In this document: positions 39,401 to 47,798 of the stretch, in pieces
How the letters are laid out: each line of letters starts with the position of its first letter
Position numbering within the stretch: the stretch's first letter is position 1
DNA from: Tritrichomonas foetus
Lineage: Eukaryota > Parabasalia > Tritrichomonadida > Tritrichomonadidae
Reading direction: 5' to 3'
Assembly (NCBI GenBank): GCA_001839685.1
Contig: MLAK01000704.1
Span: 1 to 47,798, forward strand
Length of the DNA: 47,798 nucleotides
Translations under genes and position numbers: made by a program
Notes under the pieces: generated by a model
The model's database searches: none
The model's input: only the letters and a program-made list of their open reading frames with translations
Told to the model about the DNA's origin: nothing

Positions 39401-42400
39401 TTGAATTGTGGCATCAGAATGATACCAACAAAACTTATTTTTTAAGAAAGGTAAATGATTTAAAAATTCAGGAAGTTCAGTTTCTTTCTTTGCTGTGACT
39501 TGACTGGGCTGATAAAACAAAGTAACAAAACACGTTGCTGCCAATTGTTTCATGCAATTTTCCCTTAATTTTTGGTTGCATAAAAAAACATTCAATATAT
39601 GTATACACACTTCTTTAAATATATCATCAAAAGCAAATCCAGTTTCTATTAAATCTGCAATAAAGAAAATCTGCAAATCATTCAGCACATTTTTGTTTCC
39701 ATTTTCAAATTCATGCAATGCATACATTGAGAAAATAGATGCATAAATCATTCTCAATTCTTCATAATTCACTTGATTAGCTATTTGATCATTTATTTGA
39801 TTGTTATTTTTACCAGTTAGACGATTTTCTCGGATATGAATAAATCGAATGAGCCAGTATGGCCATATTTCATCTTCTGAACGTGGAGTATCAGGATTCA
39901 CTAAAATTGTCGCAATTTTATTCCAATAAATCAAAAAATCATTTTCTGTTAAAGAATCAATTGCATACATAATAAGTGGTAAATATAGAAGTTTTCCTGA
40001 TTCAAAATATCCCATCATTGAATTAATTAATTGTCTGAGATCTTGTTTGGTATTTAATATAACAATTGATTGGTGAATCGCTGAAATGAAAACATCAGTT
40101 TGATGATAAAAATGATTCATTGATGTTATCGCTTGAATTTGAATTGTAGGTGAGTTTTTGGTTAATAAAATAACAAAAGGAAGGAGACAATTACATTTTT
40201 GAAGAACTTGGATCATTGATGTATTATTTTCAAGAACTAAATCTTGAATAAATGAAAGAATTAAAAATGCAACATTTTCATTTTCAATATTCAAAGGTAT
40301 AGCTACAAGTGATGATGCAGTGTTATTATCCATTTTTTGCTTCATTAAATGGAATCCAAATTTCCAGGCAAGGTACGATAAATCAGTACCATCATGATAG
40401 AATTTAATTAATCGATAAATAATGAAATCGAATGTTCCAAAGGCAAGAAAAGCATCTTTGGAGATATCAAATGCAGAATAGGCATATAAAGAAAAGTATT
40501 TAGCTTGTAATTCATGATTGAATTTATTAATTAAATCAAAATTAAGCCAGATCATAATTACAAACTTTGCTCCCATTTCAACGAATTTCAAATTTTCAAA
40601 AATTTTCAATAAATTTCCCAATAATGATTCAGTGTAGAAAATGGTTTTCACTTGACATAACATTGTTGATAATAAAGTACTAAATGTGCCAACTGCTAAA
40701 TTAGAAACTAAAGAACGTGTGTGAGCTAAAATATTTGCGATCAATGATAAAATGTTATCAAGATATTGTTGGCCGTCTTGCAGTGATAAACATCCACATT
40801 CATGACAATATTCAGTTGATTCTTTGCATTTAATGCATCCTTTCAATCTTAAAAGTAAAGGAAGAATATTATCTATAGAATTAATTGATGGAAGTACAGA
40901 TTCAATAGTTATGAATGATTGAATAGCGAATCCTTGTAACATACAAACATCATCATCATATTTTGTAACTTTCGTGATTTTTGAATTCAATACATTCCTT
41001 GGATGGTAATATGAGACTAAATGTTCACGAATTTGTTTGGGTAAATTCAAAACATTAACCGAGAAATAATCAAGTTCTGGATTAAATTCATTCAAAAATA
41101 GAATAGTACCAATACATCCTCGATAACAACATGAATGTGGTTTCTTTGTTGAACATCCAATCCAAATTCCAGTTGCACCAGAGAAAAATGGTTCAATTTG
41201 GATTACTGATTGATCTTGAACATTATTTACATATAACTGAACTTTTTTATTAATCACAATAACTATGTTATACCAATTGCTGTTTTGGAATTCATAATTA
41301 AATTGATTTATTGTTTTATTCATTCTACAAATTAGTTTATTTTTCTGAAATCCAAACAATAATAAATTTTTGGCCTCCGAACGGAGAGCAAAAAGTGGAA
41401 GTTCTGCAGATGAATCAATATCTATCGGTCTGATTCGAGTAACAATTGTTAAACTATTTACTGAATTTGTAATTGTTGGACCAAAAATACCAGAATTATT
41501 TCCATCGAAATAGAAAAATGAAGAAATTTCACTGTTATTTTTCATCTTTAATAAATGAAGGAATACAGCAATAACCAGATGTGGATAAATAAATGATGAT
41601 GATTTCATTAATTTAATCGCAGAATAAAAAACCGAATTCGAAAATCCGTATAAACAAAATGTAGATAAAAGCTCAAGAAGAAGTGGAACAAAAGAAACTT
41701 TGTCTAATCTGGAAAATATATGATCAACGATTTTAGCACGTTGTAAGCATAAAGCATTAGACATGCTTTCTTTAGCTTTTTCGTTAATAATTTCCAAAAT
41801 ATGTTTTTCACCTGGTTTTCCAGCACACCATTTCAAAAGCATATAAAGTGCAAAAGAATTGCTATAAACACCATTAGTATTGGTCGCAAAGTCCATTAAT
41901 TCTTCAGTTAAATCGAAATCTAGGATATTTTCATTAATTGCTTTCAATAAGACTATATTAACAAAGAAGTGATTATTTATGAACTTTTCCTGCATTTCCC
42001 AAGTTGATCTCCATGCAGTAGTGAATAATTCAATTGCATGTTTAAAGTAATTCTGTGTTTTTATTGTTGGTATTGCGCTAACAATAACTTCAAAAACGCC
42101 TGTTTTAATTAAACTATCGGAATTAAGTGGATGGAATGAAGGAATTGAACGAGAAACCGATTCCATTATATTTATTAAAAATTGATCATTTTTCTCAATT
42201 AATTCATGTATAATGCAAGTGATTAGACCAAGTAATTGATTCAATGATGTTGTTGTATGCATTGATGAACCACAATGGCGGAGACCTCTTTCAATACAAT
42301 CAATTAAATGAGGTTGATATTCAGGAATAATTATTTTTGATTCAATAAAAGTACAAATATTTGTAGATGAGAATAAATCTTTGGGATAAACATAAATTGT

Positions 42401-44080
42401 AGTTCTTAAGTAATCCAAAATGAGATTATATTGATTAGATCCTTCAATGATATTTTTAATTAAATGTGAATTAGATAATGCGTTTCCATACTCAATACTA
42501 TCATTCGCTGCCAAAAGTGAATTCAAAAATGGCAGCATTTGAGAATAATTTTTGGTTTTGGTAATAAATTCCGAAACGCTATCAAGAATTTCAACTCTAA
42601 AATCAGCTCGACCAACAAAACACTTAAATATTACCATCATTATCATATTCTGAAGTCTAATATTATGCCCACTATTTGGTTGATTATTTTGTTCAGACAG
42701 CTGTTGGTTTGTGGAAGTTTGTGTGAAAATTTCTTTGAAGAAGAGTTTAGACCAATTTTTCGTCATTACTGCAGAAATTGGCGCATCATCAACTTTATTA
42801 AGAACATCAAATGTAAAAACAACGATTGCTTTGAATTCCGGCAAATTTTTAATATTTAGTAAAATACTTATTACTTTAGCGATTAATTTGTTTTGATTTT
42901 TTGAAAGTGAAATAATTTTAGAAAATTTATCTACATAATGAGTTATTGTATTTGAAATAGTAATTAGTCCAATCGATTGAAGGGTATGATTTCGTTTTAT
43001 GTAAGAACCTAATCCAATTTCACCCAATTCTGAATTGAAATTAAATTGATAATCTTCATCGTTTCCCATATCAATTTTATCAGAAAATCCCTTAATAGCC
43101 CAAATAATGAAATAATATAAACTTTGAAATTGATTCATTGGTAATTTAATTTTTACAATTTTACAGCAATCACAATAAATATTTAGGCAAATGAAACCGA
43201 TTTGCGTTCCATCTTTCTTATTGAAGTTCGATTTTCGCATATAATCTAAAATCTGAACTATACTTTTCATAACTTTCAGGCACTGTTCTTCATTCGAAAA
43301 AGAAATAAAAGCTATAAAACCAGATAAAATACTTTGAAATTGGGTAAAGAATTGCGGGGTTTGGAAGATGGAAGGTAAATAATCTATTGTTAAATTCAAT
43401 TGTTCGATAATGAATGGAAACGTCACTTTTTGCTCTAAATTTTGATTTTTGGCTTCGAAAGGGATGAGTGGAATCAAACACATTGAAAAACTAATGAAAT
43501 TACTCTTAAGGGATAATGATTTGCTTGAAAAAACATCTTTCCAACTCAATGAATATTCACCAATTAATAAAGAATAAATTTCAAAGAAATCATTATTTAA
43601 ATATTCTTCATTCCGTGTAAAATAACAGAAAAGTTTTGCTATGTTGGAAATTATTAAAGAACTAGCTTGAGGATTCTTAATAGAATTTGAAATTTCAGAT
43701 GGGATCAAATATATCAAATTGATGAAAAATCGCATCGAGCAATGAAAGATATACTCTAAACATTGTTCCATTTCTTTGGTTTTTGTCAAAAACGCAGCTT
43801 TTTGATAAAATTCGAAATATTCTGGATTGATTGATTTATCGAAAACACAAATTGTTGCGATTGCTTCTTCAATTTCGGTATTTTTGGATAATTTAAATAT
43901 AGGAACGAATAGCTTTTTATTTACCGGCTTGAATGTGAGAAATTTAGAAAAAGATTTCGTTAATGGAATTTTTTTGGACAGAGCGTGAGGAATTTGAATC
44001 TGCAAAGTGTAGTATTTTTGAATTACTTTTATTTTGCGTTCAATTTGAGCCGAAGAGAGTGATGAATTCAAAGAAAACAT
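36401..44080 (-). CDS. Giant BEACH-domain protein
   Basis: A 2559-residue protein of the BEACH family (LYST/LRBA/NBEA type), large scaffolds for membrane traffic and lysosome-related organelles. Order of regions: a long helical armadillo-like stretch (1-860); a concanavalin-A-like domain at about 870-990 (IVTRIRPI, WYNIVIVINKKVQLYVN); a Cys cluster at about 1081-1097; more helical repeats; a PH-BEACH domain at about 1870-1960 (LRFVYEGELSVSSGSVVF); BEACH at about 2000-2275 (SYLFYINILAGRSFNDISQY, YSSPHLVCGFLIRMEPFT); and a WD-type propeller at the end. The ATG follows CTTCATGCA. It is the largest gene here, single frame. The exact subfamily is unclear. Confidence 0.96.
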   Translation of the reverse strand: MFSLNSSLSSAQIERKIKVIQKYYTLQIQIPHALSKKIPLTKSFSKFLTFKPVNKKLFVPIFKLSKNTEIEEAIATICVFDKSINPEYFEFYQKAAFLTKTKEMEQCLEYIFHCSMRFFINLIYLIPSEISNSIKNPQASSLIISNIAKLFCYFTRNEEYLNNDFFEIYSLLIGEYSLSWKDVFSSKSLSLKSNFISFSMCLIPLIPFEAKNQNLEQKVTFPFIIEQLNLTIDYLPSIFQTPQFFTQFQSILSGFIAFISFSNEEQCLKVMKSIVQILDYMRKSNFNKKDGTQIGFICLNIYCDCCKIVKIKLPMNQFQSLYYFIIWAIKGFSDKIDMGNDEDYQFNFNSELGEIGLGSYIKRNHTLQSIGLITISNTITHYVDKFSKIISLSKNQNKLIAKVISILLNIKNLPEFKAIVVFTFDVLNKVDDAPISAVMTKNWSKLFFKEIFTQTSTNQQLSEQNNQPNSGHNIRLQNMIMMVIFKCFVGRADFRVEILDSVSEFITKTKNYSQMLPFLNSLLAANDSIEYGNALSNSHLIKNIIEGSNQYNLILDYLRTTIYVYPKDLFSSTNICTFIESKIIIPEYQPHLIDCIERGLRHCGSSMHTTTSLNQLLGLITCIIHELIEKNDQFLINIMESVSRSIPSFHPLNSDSLIKTGVFEVIVSAIPTIKTQNYFKHAIELFTTAWRSTWEMQEKFINNHFFVNIVLLKAINENILDFDLTEELMDFATNTNGVYSNSFALYMLLKWCAGKPGEKHILEIINEKAKESMSNALCLQRAKIVDHIFSRLDKVSFVPLLLELLSTFCLYGFSNSVFYSAIKLMKSSSFIYPHLVIAVFLHLLKMKNNSEISSFFYFDGNNSGIFGPTITNSVNSLTIVTRIRPIDIDSSAELPLFALRSEAKNLLLFGFQKNKLICRMNKTINQFNYEFQNSNWYNIVIVINKKVQLYVNNVQDQSVIQIEPFFSGATGIWIGCSTKKPHSCCYRGCIGTILFLNEFNPELDYFSVNVLNLPKQIREHLVSYYHPRNVLNSKITKVTKYDDDVCMLQGFAIQSFITIESVLPSINSIDNILPLLLRLKGCIKCKESTEYCHECGCLSLQDGQQYLDNILSLIANILAHTRSLVSNLAVGTFSTLLSTMLCQVKTIFYTESLLGNLLKIFENLKFVEMGAKFVIMIWLNFDLINKFNHELQAKYFSLYAYSAFDISKDAFLAFGTFDFIIYRLIKFYHDGTDLSYLAWKFGFHLMKQKMDNNTASSLVAIPLNIENENVAFLILSFIQDLVLENNTSMIQVLQKCNCLLPFVILLTKNSPTIQIQAITSMNHFYHQTDVFISAIHQSIVILNTKQDLRQLINSMMGYFESGKLLYLPLIMYAIDSLTENDFLIYWNKIATILVNPDTPRSEDEIWPYWLIRFIHIRENRLTGKNNNQINDQIANQVNYEELRMIYASIFSMYALHEFENGNKNVLNDLQIFFIADLIETGFAFDDIFKEVCIHILNVFLCNQKLRENCMKQLAATCFVTLFYQPSQVTAKKETELPEFLNHLPFLKNKFCWYHSDATIQHNFDLKKTQDDQWYDLNFAERIMPFIRHLKNFEFDITQDFSINSFVGFSYILINLVRSNYDLFEETVKHIVSLFDSIEDYETIWLIIAVLSRESKFDFYPIFHELHQKYSNQSNTELDGTEKSNEKPEIIYDKPTNKEGIDVELKRLFIQFETNLLAQAPIISAEQCLKRRQICNKIDSNLQARLQISSKMKTSKRNKTPKTEIDQFLFSMNTNSLSALNIVYCNFKKRQKDAIIGSISCSIKILNGFIKELQMGSGPWSEPYQNLHFKSAKRTSPTGGRAMMRINYTFNDHKTAQNIKQRLKIPIIRSSSKNQVGFRTNVNLTTLRFVYEGELSVSSGSVVFECPKKKIEIPFRRIAFIFTRTQGREDTAAEIYMNTNKSYIFVFAAEDERSEFLQVIEQQHFQIESQLSGKKFNFFKELRDVSSGICQKVKASELLQKLKLTEKWQNREISTFSYLFYINILAGRSFNDISQYPVYPWVISDYESDTIDLKDPKVYRDLSRPLGALNEKQIVTLREAYQEDCGSPLGSCLYRSHYSSPHLVCGFLIRMEPFTTIHVSIQGDQFDDSTRIFSSVGKIWSDIITGTRDFRELVPEFYSNYHFLLNENGFDLKADHDNVELPKWANDSPARFVKINRAALESEYVSMNIHHWIDLIFGINRNSFEHDNIYMPFSYIENIPENPEFAPMMQESALNFGICAQKIFDAPHPQRYPAEKLLIRPMPSIIPDSPPLRIRKKTIVSTTMNVIWPNEQKSKFVSNLTPTLIEVSRIFNMVFFAGEMDSSVSCFTIEGEIKTLNISPSIINVISVVAGRTLLTGSSDGALRRWALPTMKYLSISSFHCYPVISCAGNGDLNLVVSLDSHCNMIYETMNDAIFIRNVIIELFGKNPFIVVFKSGSVVVILKNQEKSKIMIFDIQGTQVTSKEFDQPILEYDKFTTEYGSEILIVALGEEKLLCLSVPELDVLKEIPGRFQKGKFCMLKKSKIILASTEPNRIIPINYY

Positions 44081-44617
44081 TGCATGAAGTTTTGTCGCTT
44101 TTTATCCAAACCGATAAACTATTGATTTTATATTTTTTTGGGAAAAATAGATTGTGTGATTTATGAAGAAATTTGAGAACCTATCGTCGTATTTCAAATC
44201 TATCAAAAATAAAACTTGTCAAATTTTGAATGAGGATATGAGTCGAAAAATTCATCTATATTCCGTGTAATATACTGAAAATTAATTTTAAGAATGAGTT
44301 AAGTTAATTAATATCAGTTTGTTAGTAGTATTTTTCAAAATCATTGGAAATTAAAAAGAATTAGGAATTGTCTTGATTTATTGAGTGAAAAAGGTAAGGA
44401 TCATTTAAATGACATTAAATAGTAAAGAAAATCTAAAGAGAATAATACATTTTGTAGAATGGCAATGAATTGTATTAAATTATTGATAATTTCTTCACTC
44501 ATACAGATAAAGTTTGATAGCATTATTTAATCGTATTGAAATGAATATAAAAGCTTATAGTTAACAATGGTATTGATGAAATTCGCTCAATTGTTATATG
44601 AATAATTCAAGAAATAA
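44081..44617. other. Intergenic AT-rich DNA
   Basis: About 540 bases upstream of the BEACH gene with no recognised element beyond TCATG near its start. Confidence 0.45.
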
Positions 44618-44899
44618 ATGAAATGTGATTTTTCACTGATGTTTGAAATGTTTGAAATCATCAAATTTCATATGAACATAGGCAATGAATCACTCATTGA
44701 AGAATTTCTATTCACCAATAAAAAAATAGAAACAATCAATCATATTTTTATCAAAAATTTGGAGGATATGTTTAAAAATCTAGTGTTCAAAAGTATTTTT
44801 CTCGTTTCTAAACAAACATCTGATAAATTCTTGCTTCTTTGGGAAGAATTTGAGAACAGGACATTCAGAATTGTTTCAGACAAAATAAAGGTCAAATGA
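44618..44899 (+). CDS. Possible small unknown protein
   Basis: A 93-codon open frame with moderately coding composition, rich in Phe, Ile, Glu and Lys, with helical stretches (SLIEEFLFTNKKIE, LLLWEEFENR). There is no recognisable domain, and TTCAAGAAATAA just upstream is a poor initiator. It ends 66 bases before the 3' end of the opposite-strand gene at 44966. It may be a real small gene, a decayed fragment, or chance. Confidence 0.3.
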   Translation: MKCDFSLMFEMFEIIKFHMNIGNESLIEEFLFTNKKIETINHIFIKNLEDMFKNLVFKSIFLVSKQTSDKFLLLWEEFENRTFRIVSDKIKVK

Positions 44900-44965
44900 A
44901 ATGATTTTGATCATTGAATTGATAGATAACGAATAAAATCATGAAAATGAATATAAATTCTAAGT

Positions 44966-45499
44966 TTATAGAAAAGAAACAGTGCTGGTGCTTTGGTTAA
45001 AAGAAATACCTCTCATATTTCCTCTTGGCACAATATCAAATGATTTCGGCATGCTATACTTTTGTGTGATATTACGTGACTCTGTAATTTTATCACTGTC
45101 ACCGAGGAAGTCACAGAATGAAATTCCAAATGGATCAGGAGTTGCACTATGGACACGTTTTTTACTTGTAGCCTCACTGACAGAAGGAGAGATCTCTGGT
45201 TGTAAAACGTTTCCTAAGATAGGAGGTTCGACGCTTGCAGAGATAACTCGACTTGAATATGATTTTCGCAAATCTTGTGCTTGAACGAATATGTTTGGTG
45301 GTGGCTGAGTGATGAACCGGGCAACTCTCATCTTTTTAGTCTTTTTGGTTTTGGTGATATTAGGTCGTTCTGGTCTTGGACAATATTGTGCAAATGAGCA
45401 TTGATTGACTCCCCAACCTTGTGAAGATTGGCACCAGTTGTTATTAGGCGTAGGGCCTGAATTTGGAATAACACATTGTGGAGCATGTACAGGGAACAT
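44966..45499 (-). CDS. Unknown Pro/Ser-rich protein
   Basis: A 177-residue protein I do not recognise. It opens with a Cys/Gln/Asn-rich head (CVIPNSGPTPNNNWCQ), then a basic patch (TKTKKTKKMRVARF). Proline- and serine-rich stretches follow (ITQPPPNIF, SATPDPFGISFCDFLG). It has no signal or membrane segment. The layout suggests a disordered cytoskeletal or nuclear protein. Composition is coding-like and GC is higher than in the flanks, which supports a real gene. A TCATTTTTC about 30 bases upstream could be the initiator. Confidence 0.7.
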   Translation of the reverse strand: MFPVHAPQCVIPNSGPTPNNNWCQSSQGWGVNQCSFAQYCPRPERPNITKTKKTKKMRVARFITQPPPNIFVQAQDLRKSYSSRVISASVEPPILGNVLQPEISPSVSEATSKKRVHSATPDPFGISFCDFLGDSDKITESRNITQKYSMPKSFDIVPRGNMRGISFNQSTSTVSFL

Positions 45500-47426
45500 A
45501 ACAAAAAAGAGATTGGGAAAGAAAAATGAAGTAAAAAAAAAAAATTGAAGAGAGCAAAATTTTGAAGCATCTTAGAATTTTTTCGGGAATAATTTACAGA
45601 AATTCAATGGAATAGAAATGTTGATAAGAGCGTTTCAGTAAAAAAGGGAAAAAGTTAATTCGAATAAAAAATATTTAGAAATTGTGTAAAAAATGTTTTT
45701 TTGGGAAGACAGAAATTTGGTTTTTTTACAAGGATTCATCAGAAAATAGTTTTTGTTTAAAAAATAATTGTGATATCACATTGAATTGATTTTCCTTGAT
45801 TTTACAATTTTTCTTTGAAAAGTGTGATTGAATTTAAAGGACATTCAAATCTGCTTCAAAGTAAAAAATTCTTGGGGATATGATTCAATTTATTCAGAGA
45901 ATACAAAAAAAGATATTCAAGAAAATGTAGAATTTGTTTTACTGTAACAGAACGAGAGCTTACAAATCTGATATGCATCAAATTTTGTATTTATAAAATG
46001 AACTTAGATAAATGTGTACTAGAATATCAGTCATTTAATTTCAGATTCACGAGATCTTTTGGGCATAGTAGCAATTTACATTTTTTCATTCATACATCAA
46101 AAATTAAGAAAGATATTTTTTCAATATTCTCAAAATTGAGTGTAGTAGCGAATCTTTGTGAGCAAAAAAAATCCATTTCCTCTCTAAAAGGTTATGATAA
46201 TTCTACTACACTAGAGATGCATCATGCATCAATCTAATCTTTGGGTTAAATTCCAAATATCAACCAAATTTCATTCAAAAAGTGGATGAAAGATTCTTTT
46301 TGAAAGAATTGCTCATATGAATGATTCTCCGATATCTGGAAAATCAATTTATCTTACTATCACAATTTTCATATGATTTTCGGGATTTTCGAAAATAACC
46401 CAAATTTTGTATCATTATGAATTTGTTTCAAATTAATAATGTATTCAATTTTTTCAACACTGTCTTCAGAAAAAGGAAAATCATTTTACATCCAAATTTA
46501 TGACACATTCACTTTTATGTTTCACAATTGTGCGAAACTATCTATATTAGGTCATTCAAATTCACATATCTTTAATATTTATTCTACTTTCGTCTCGAAA
46601 ATATCTGACAAAACATATTTCTGAGCATTTGAATTCAAAGTTAAAGTCCAGAATATAAAGGGGAAAAAGTGACATTTTTTTACTTTCAGGTACTCTATTC
46701 GAATTCAATTTCATTGTTCAATACTTCTTAGTATATTTTTTGAGATATTGAAGTTATTTTCCATTTTCCCTCCATAATCCTCATTATTATTCACTCTGTT
46801 CAACAAAACTTACGAATATTTTTTTAAGAAATTTTAGGATGTATATCTTTCCAGTCGAAAATCCACTTTTTATAAACTTTTTGATAGAATTGAATAATTA
46901 TTTTTTGATAAGATAGTCGAAAATGCTCTCAAAATAATTATGTTTAGTCGACTCGCTTACTTTTTTTGTATTAAAATTTTTGAAAGGTCTATTTTACTCA
47001 AAAATACCTATATTTTCCATATTTTAGCAAAGAACAATAAATGCAGATATAAACTAGTTTTTTGACAAATGAACGAAAATTTTATTATCAAAATTTTTGA
47101 AAAGTTAAAGAGAAAAAAATGAGGAAAATAAAGCAATTTAAAGGATTATTGTATAATTCCTTTGAATAACATCATGTGTTTTATACGAAATGATTATATT
47201 TTTGATATTTTATATGGGAGATATTGCAAAAATTATATTTTATTTATTATTACTTTTCATTGGTGTTATTGAATGATTATGTGAACAGTTACTATGAAAG
47301 ATAAGACCAAATATATATTTAAAATGATGTATTTAAAAAAATGGCGAATTTAGGCATCAAAAATTGATTCAAAAATGATGTAAATAAACATATTTGTGAA
47401 ATATTTTTTATAAAAAATCATTTACT

Positions 47427-47459
47427 AAAATGAATCCTCATTTAATGAGGATTCATTTT
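47427..47459. repeat. Perfect 33-bp inverted repeat
   Basis: AAAATGAATCCTCATT, one T, then its exact reverse complement AATGAGGATTCATTTT. The arms are 16 bp with no mismatch. It is far from any supported gene, so it is not an obvious terminator; it could be a cruciform or the remains of an element end. Confidence 0.95.
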
Positions 47460-47591
47460 GAAAAAATTTTTAAAAATGAGTGCGAAAAAGTGAAATTTTT
47501 ATTATGTTTTTTCTATTATCTCGCTCAGAAAAGAAAAATATAAAAATGATTCAAAATGAAATAGTTAAAATAAATTATTGAAATTTCAAGT

Positions 47592-47711
47592 ATGTTTATT
47601 CGACTAATATATTCAAATTCTCGACTAGTTTTGTCAATTTAATTTTACTTTTCAAAATTGAATAATGTTTATTCGACTAATATGTTCAAATTCTCGACTA
47701 GTTTTATCAAT
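47592..47711. repeat. 47-bp direct repeat, two copies 73 bp apart
   Basis: Copies at 47592-47638 and 47665-47711 (ATGTTTATTCGACTAATAT...CTCGACTAGTTTT.TCAAT) differ at two positions. Each contains two CGACTA words. The window ends soon after, so more copies may lie outside. Confidence 0.92.
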
Positions 47712-47798
47712 CTTCTTTGATTAAAATTTCTGATAATAAATGGCCACTTTGATTGAATTGTTTCTTTCTTTAATGTATGTCGTTTAATATTCAAACTG

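Larger units (their letters stand above)
45500..47798. other. AT-rich region without a supported gene
   Basis: About 2.3 kb with no gene I can support. Two open frames of 79 and 61 codons (45998-46237, 46439-46624) are Phe/Ser/Ile-rich with little coding character. The region holds a perfect 33-bp hairpin at 47427-47459 and a 47-bp direct repeat at 47592-47711. Confidence 0.55.

Noticed and set aside
45998..46624. Two small open frames of 79 and 61 codons
   Set aside because: Phe/Ser/Ile-rich with no domain, no initiator close to the ATG and no coding bias.
1..47798. CRISPR arrays, prokaryotic operons, rRNA or integrated virus
   Set aside because: The tandem repeats lack unique spacers, no Shine-Dalgarno-linked gene clusters exist, and no rRNA or viral polymerase/capsid motifs were seen.

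Overview
The window is AT-rich nuclear DNA of a parabasalid protist, most likely Tritrichomonas or a close relative of Trichomonas. Four things point there. There is a BspA-like leucine-rich-repeat surface protein with a C-terminal membrane anchor. There is a protein with the trichomonad-type initiator-binding domain (IBP39 family). Many genes have an initiator-like TCAY(T/A) element within about 10-30 bases of the ATG, and the eS6 gene has M3- and CCTTT (M5)-like elements instead. All recognisable genes are single open frames with no intron that I can see. The species name is an inference.

Layout, left to right. 0.2-9.3 kb: a Rab GTPase, a tail-anchored helical protein (minus), a LysM/GRAM-like/TLDc protein of OXR1 type, ribosomal protein eS6 (minus) divergent from an unknown protein, a small cytochrome b5 (minus), and a thioredoxin-fold-like protein with a UBX-type helix. 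10.3-18.9 kb: the BspA-like surface protein, an unknown possibly nuclear protein, an EF-hand-like protein whose 5' end is broken by an in-frame TGA, and an LCAT/PDAT-type acyltransferase. 19.2-29.5 kb: an acidic protein, a RING protein, a UBC12-type E2, a CCDC96/CCDC113-type axonemal coiled coil, a Nup88-like protein, the initiator-binding protein, an Arb2/FAM172-type hydrolase and a RAD23-like UBL/UBA protein. 29.7-35.9 kb: a second tail-anchored helical protein, a paralog of the one at 1.2-2.6 kb; a small type I membrane protein; a tubulin tyrosine ligase-like glutamylase; a small unknown protein; and a NOP9-like Pumilio protein. 36.4-44.1 kb: one 2559-residue BEACH protein. The last 3.7 kb holds one probable unknown gene and otherwise AT-rich DNA with a perfect hairpin and a 47-bp direct repeat.

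The genes form no operon. They are ordinary housekeeping and cell-surface genes spaced by about 0.15-1.1 kb and often arranged divergently or convergently. Loose themes are ubiquitin/NEDD8 biology (UBC12, RING, RAD23-like), the flagellar and microtubule cytoskeleton (CCDC113-type, TTLL), membrane traffic (Rab, BEACH), and transcription and ribosome synthesis (initiator-binding protein, eS6, NOP9).

I did not find a clear new multi-gene system. The best leads are the paralogous tail-anchored helical proteins, the M3/M5-like promoter that fixes the eS6 start, the interrupted EF-hand gene, T-rich tandem tracts between convergent genes, gene-like start codons fused to the initiator (TCAATG), and a Cys-rich insertion in the BEACH protein.
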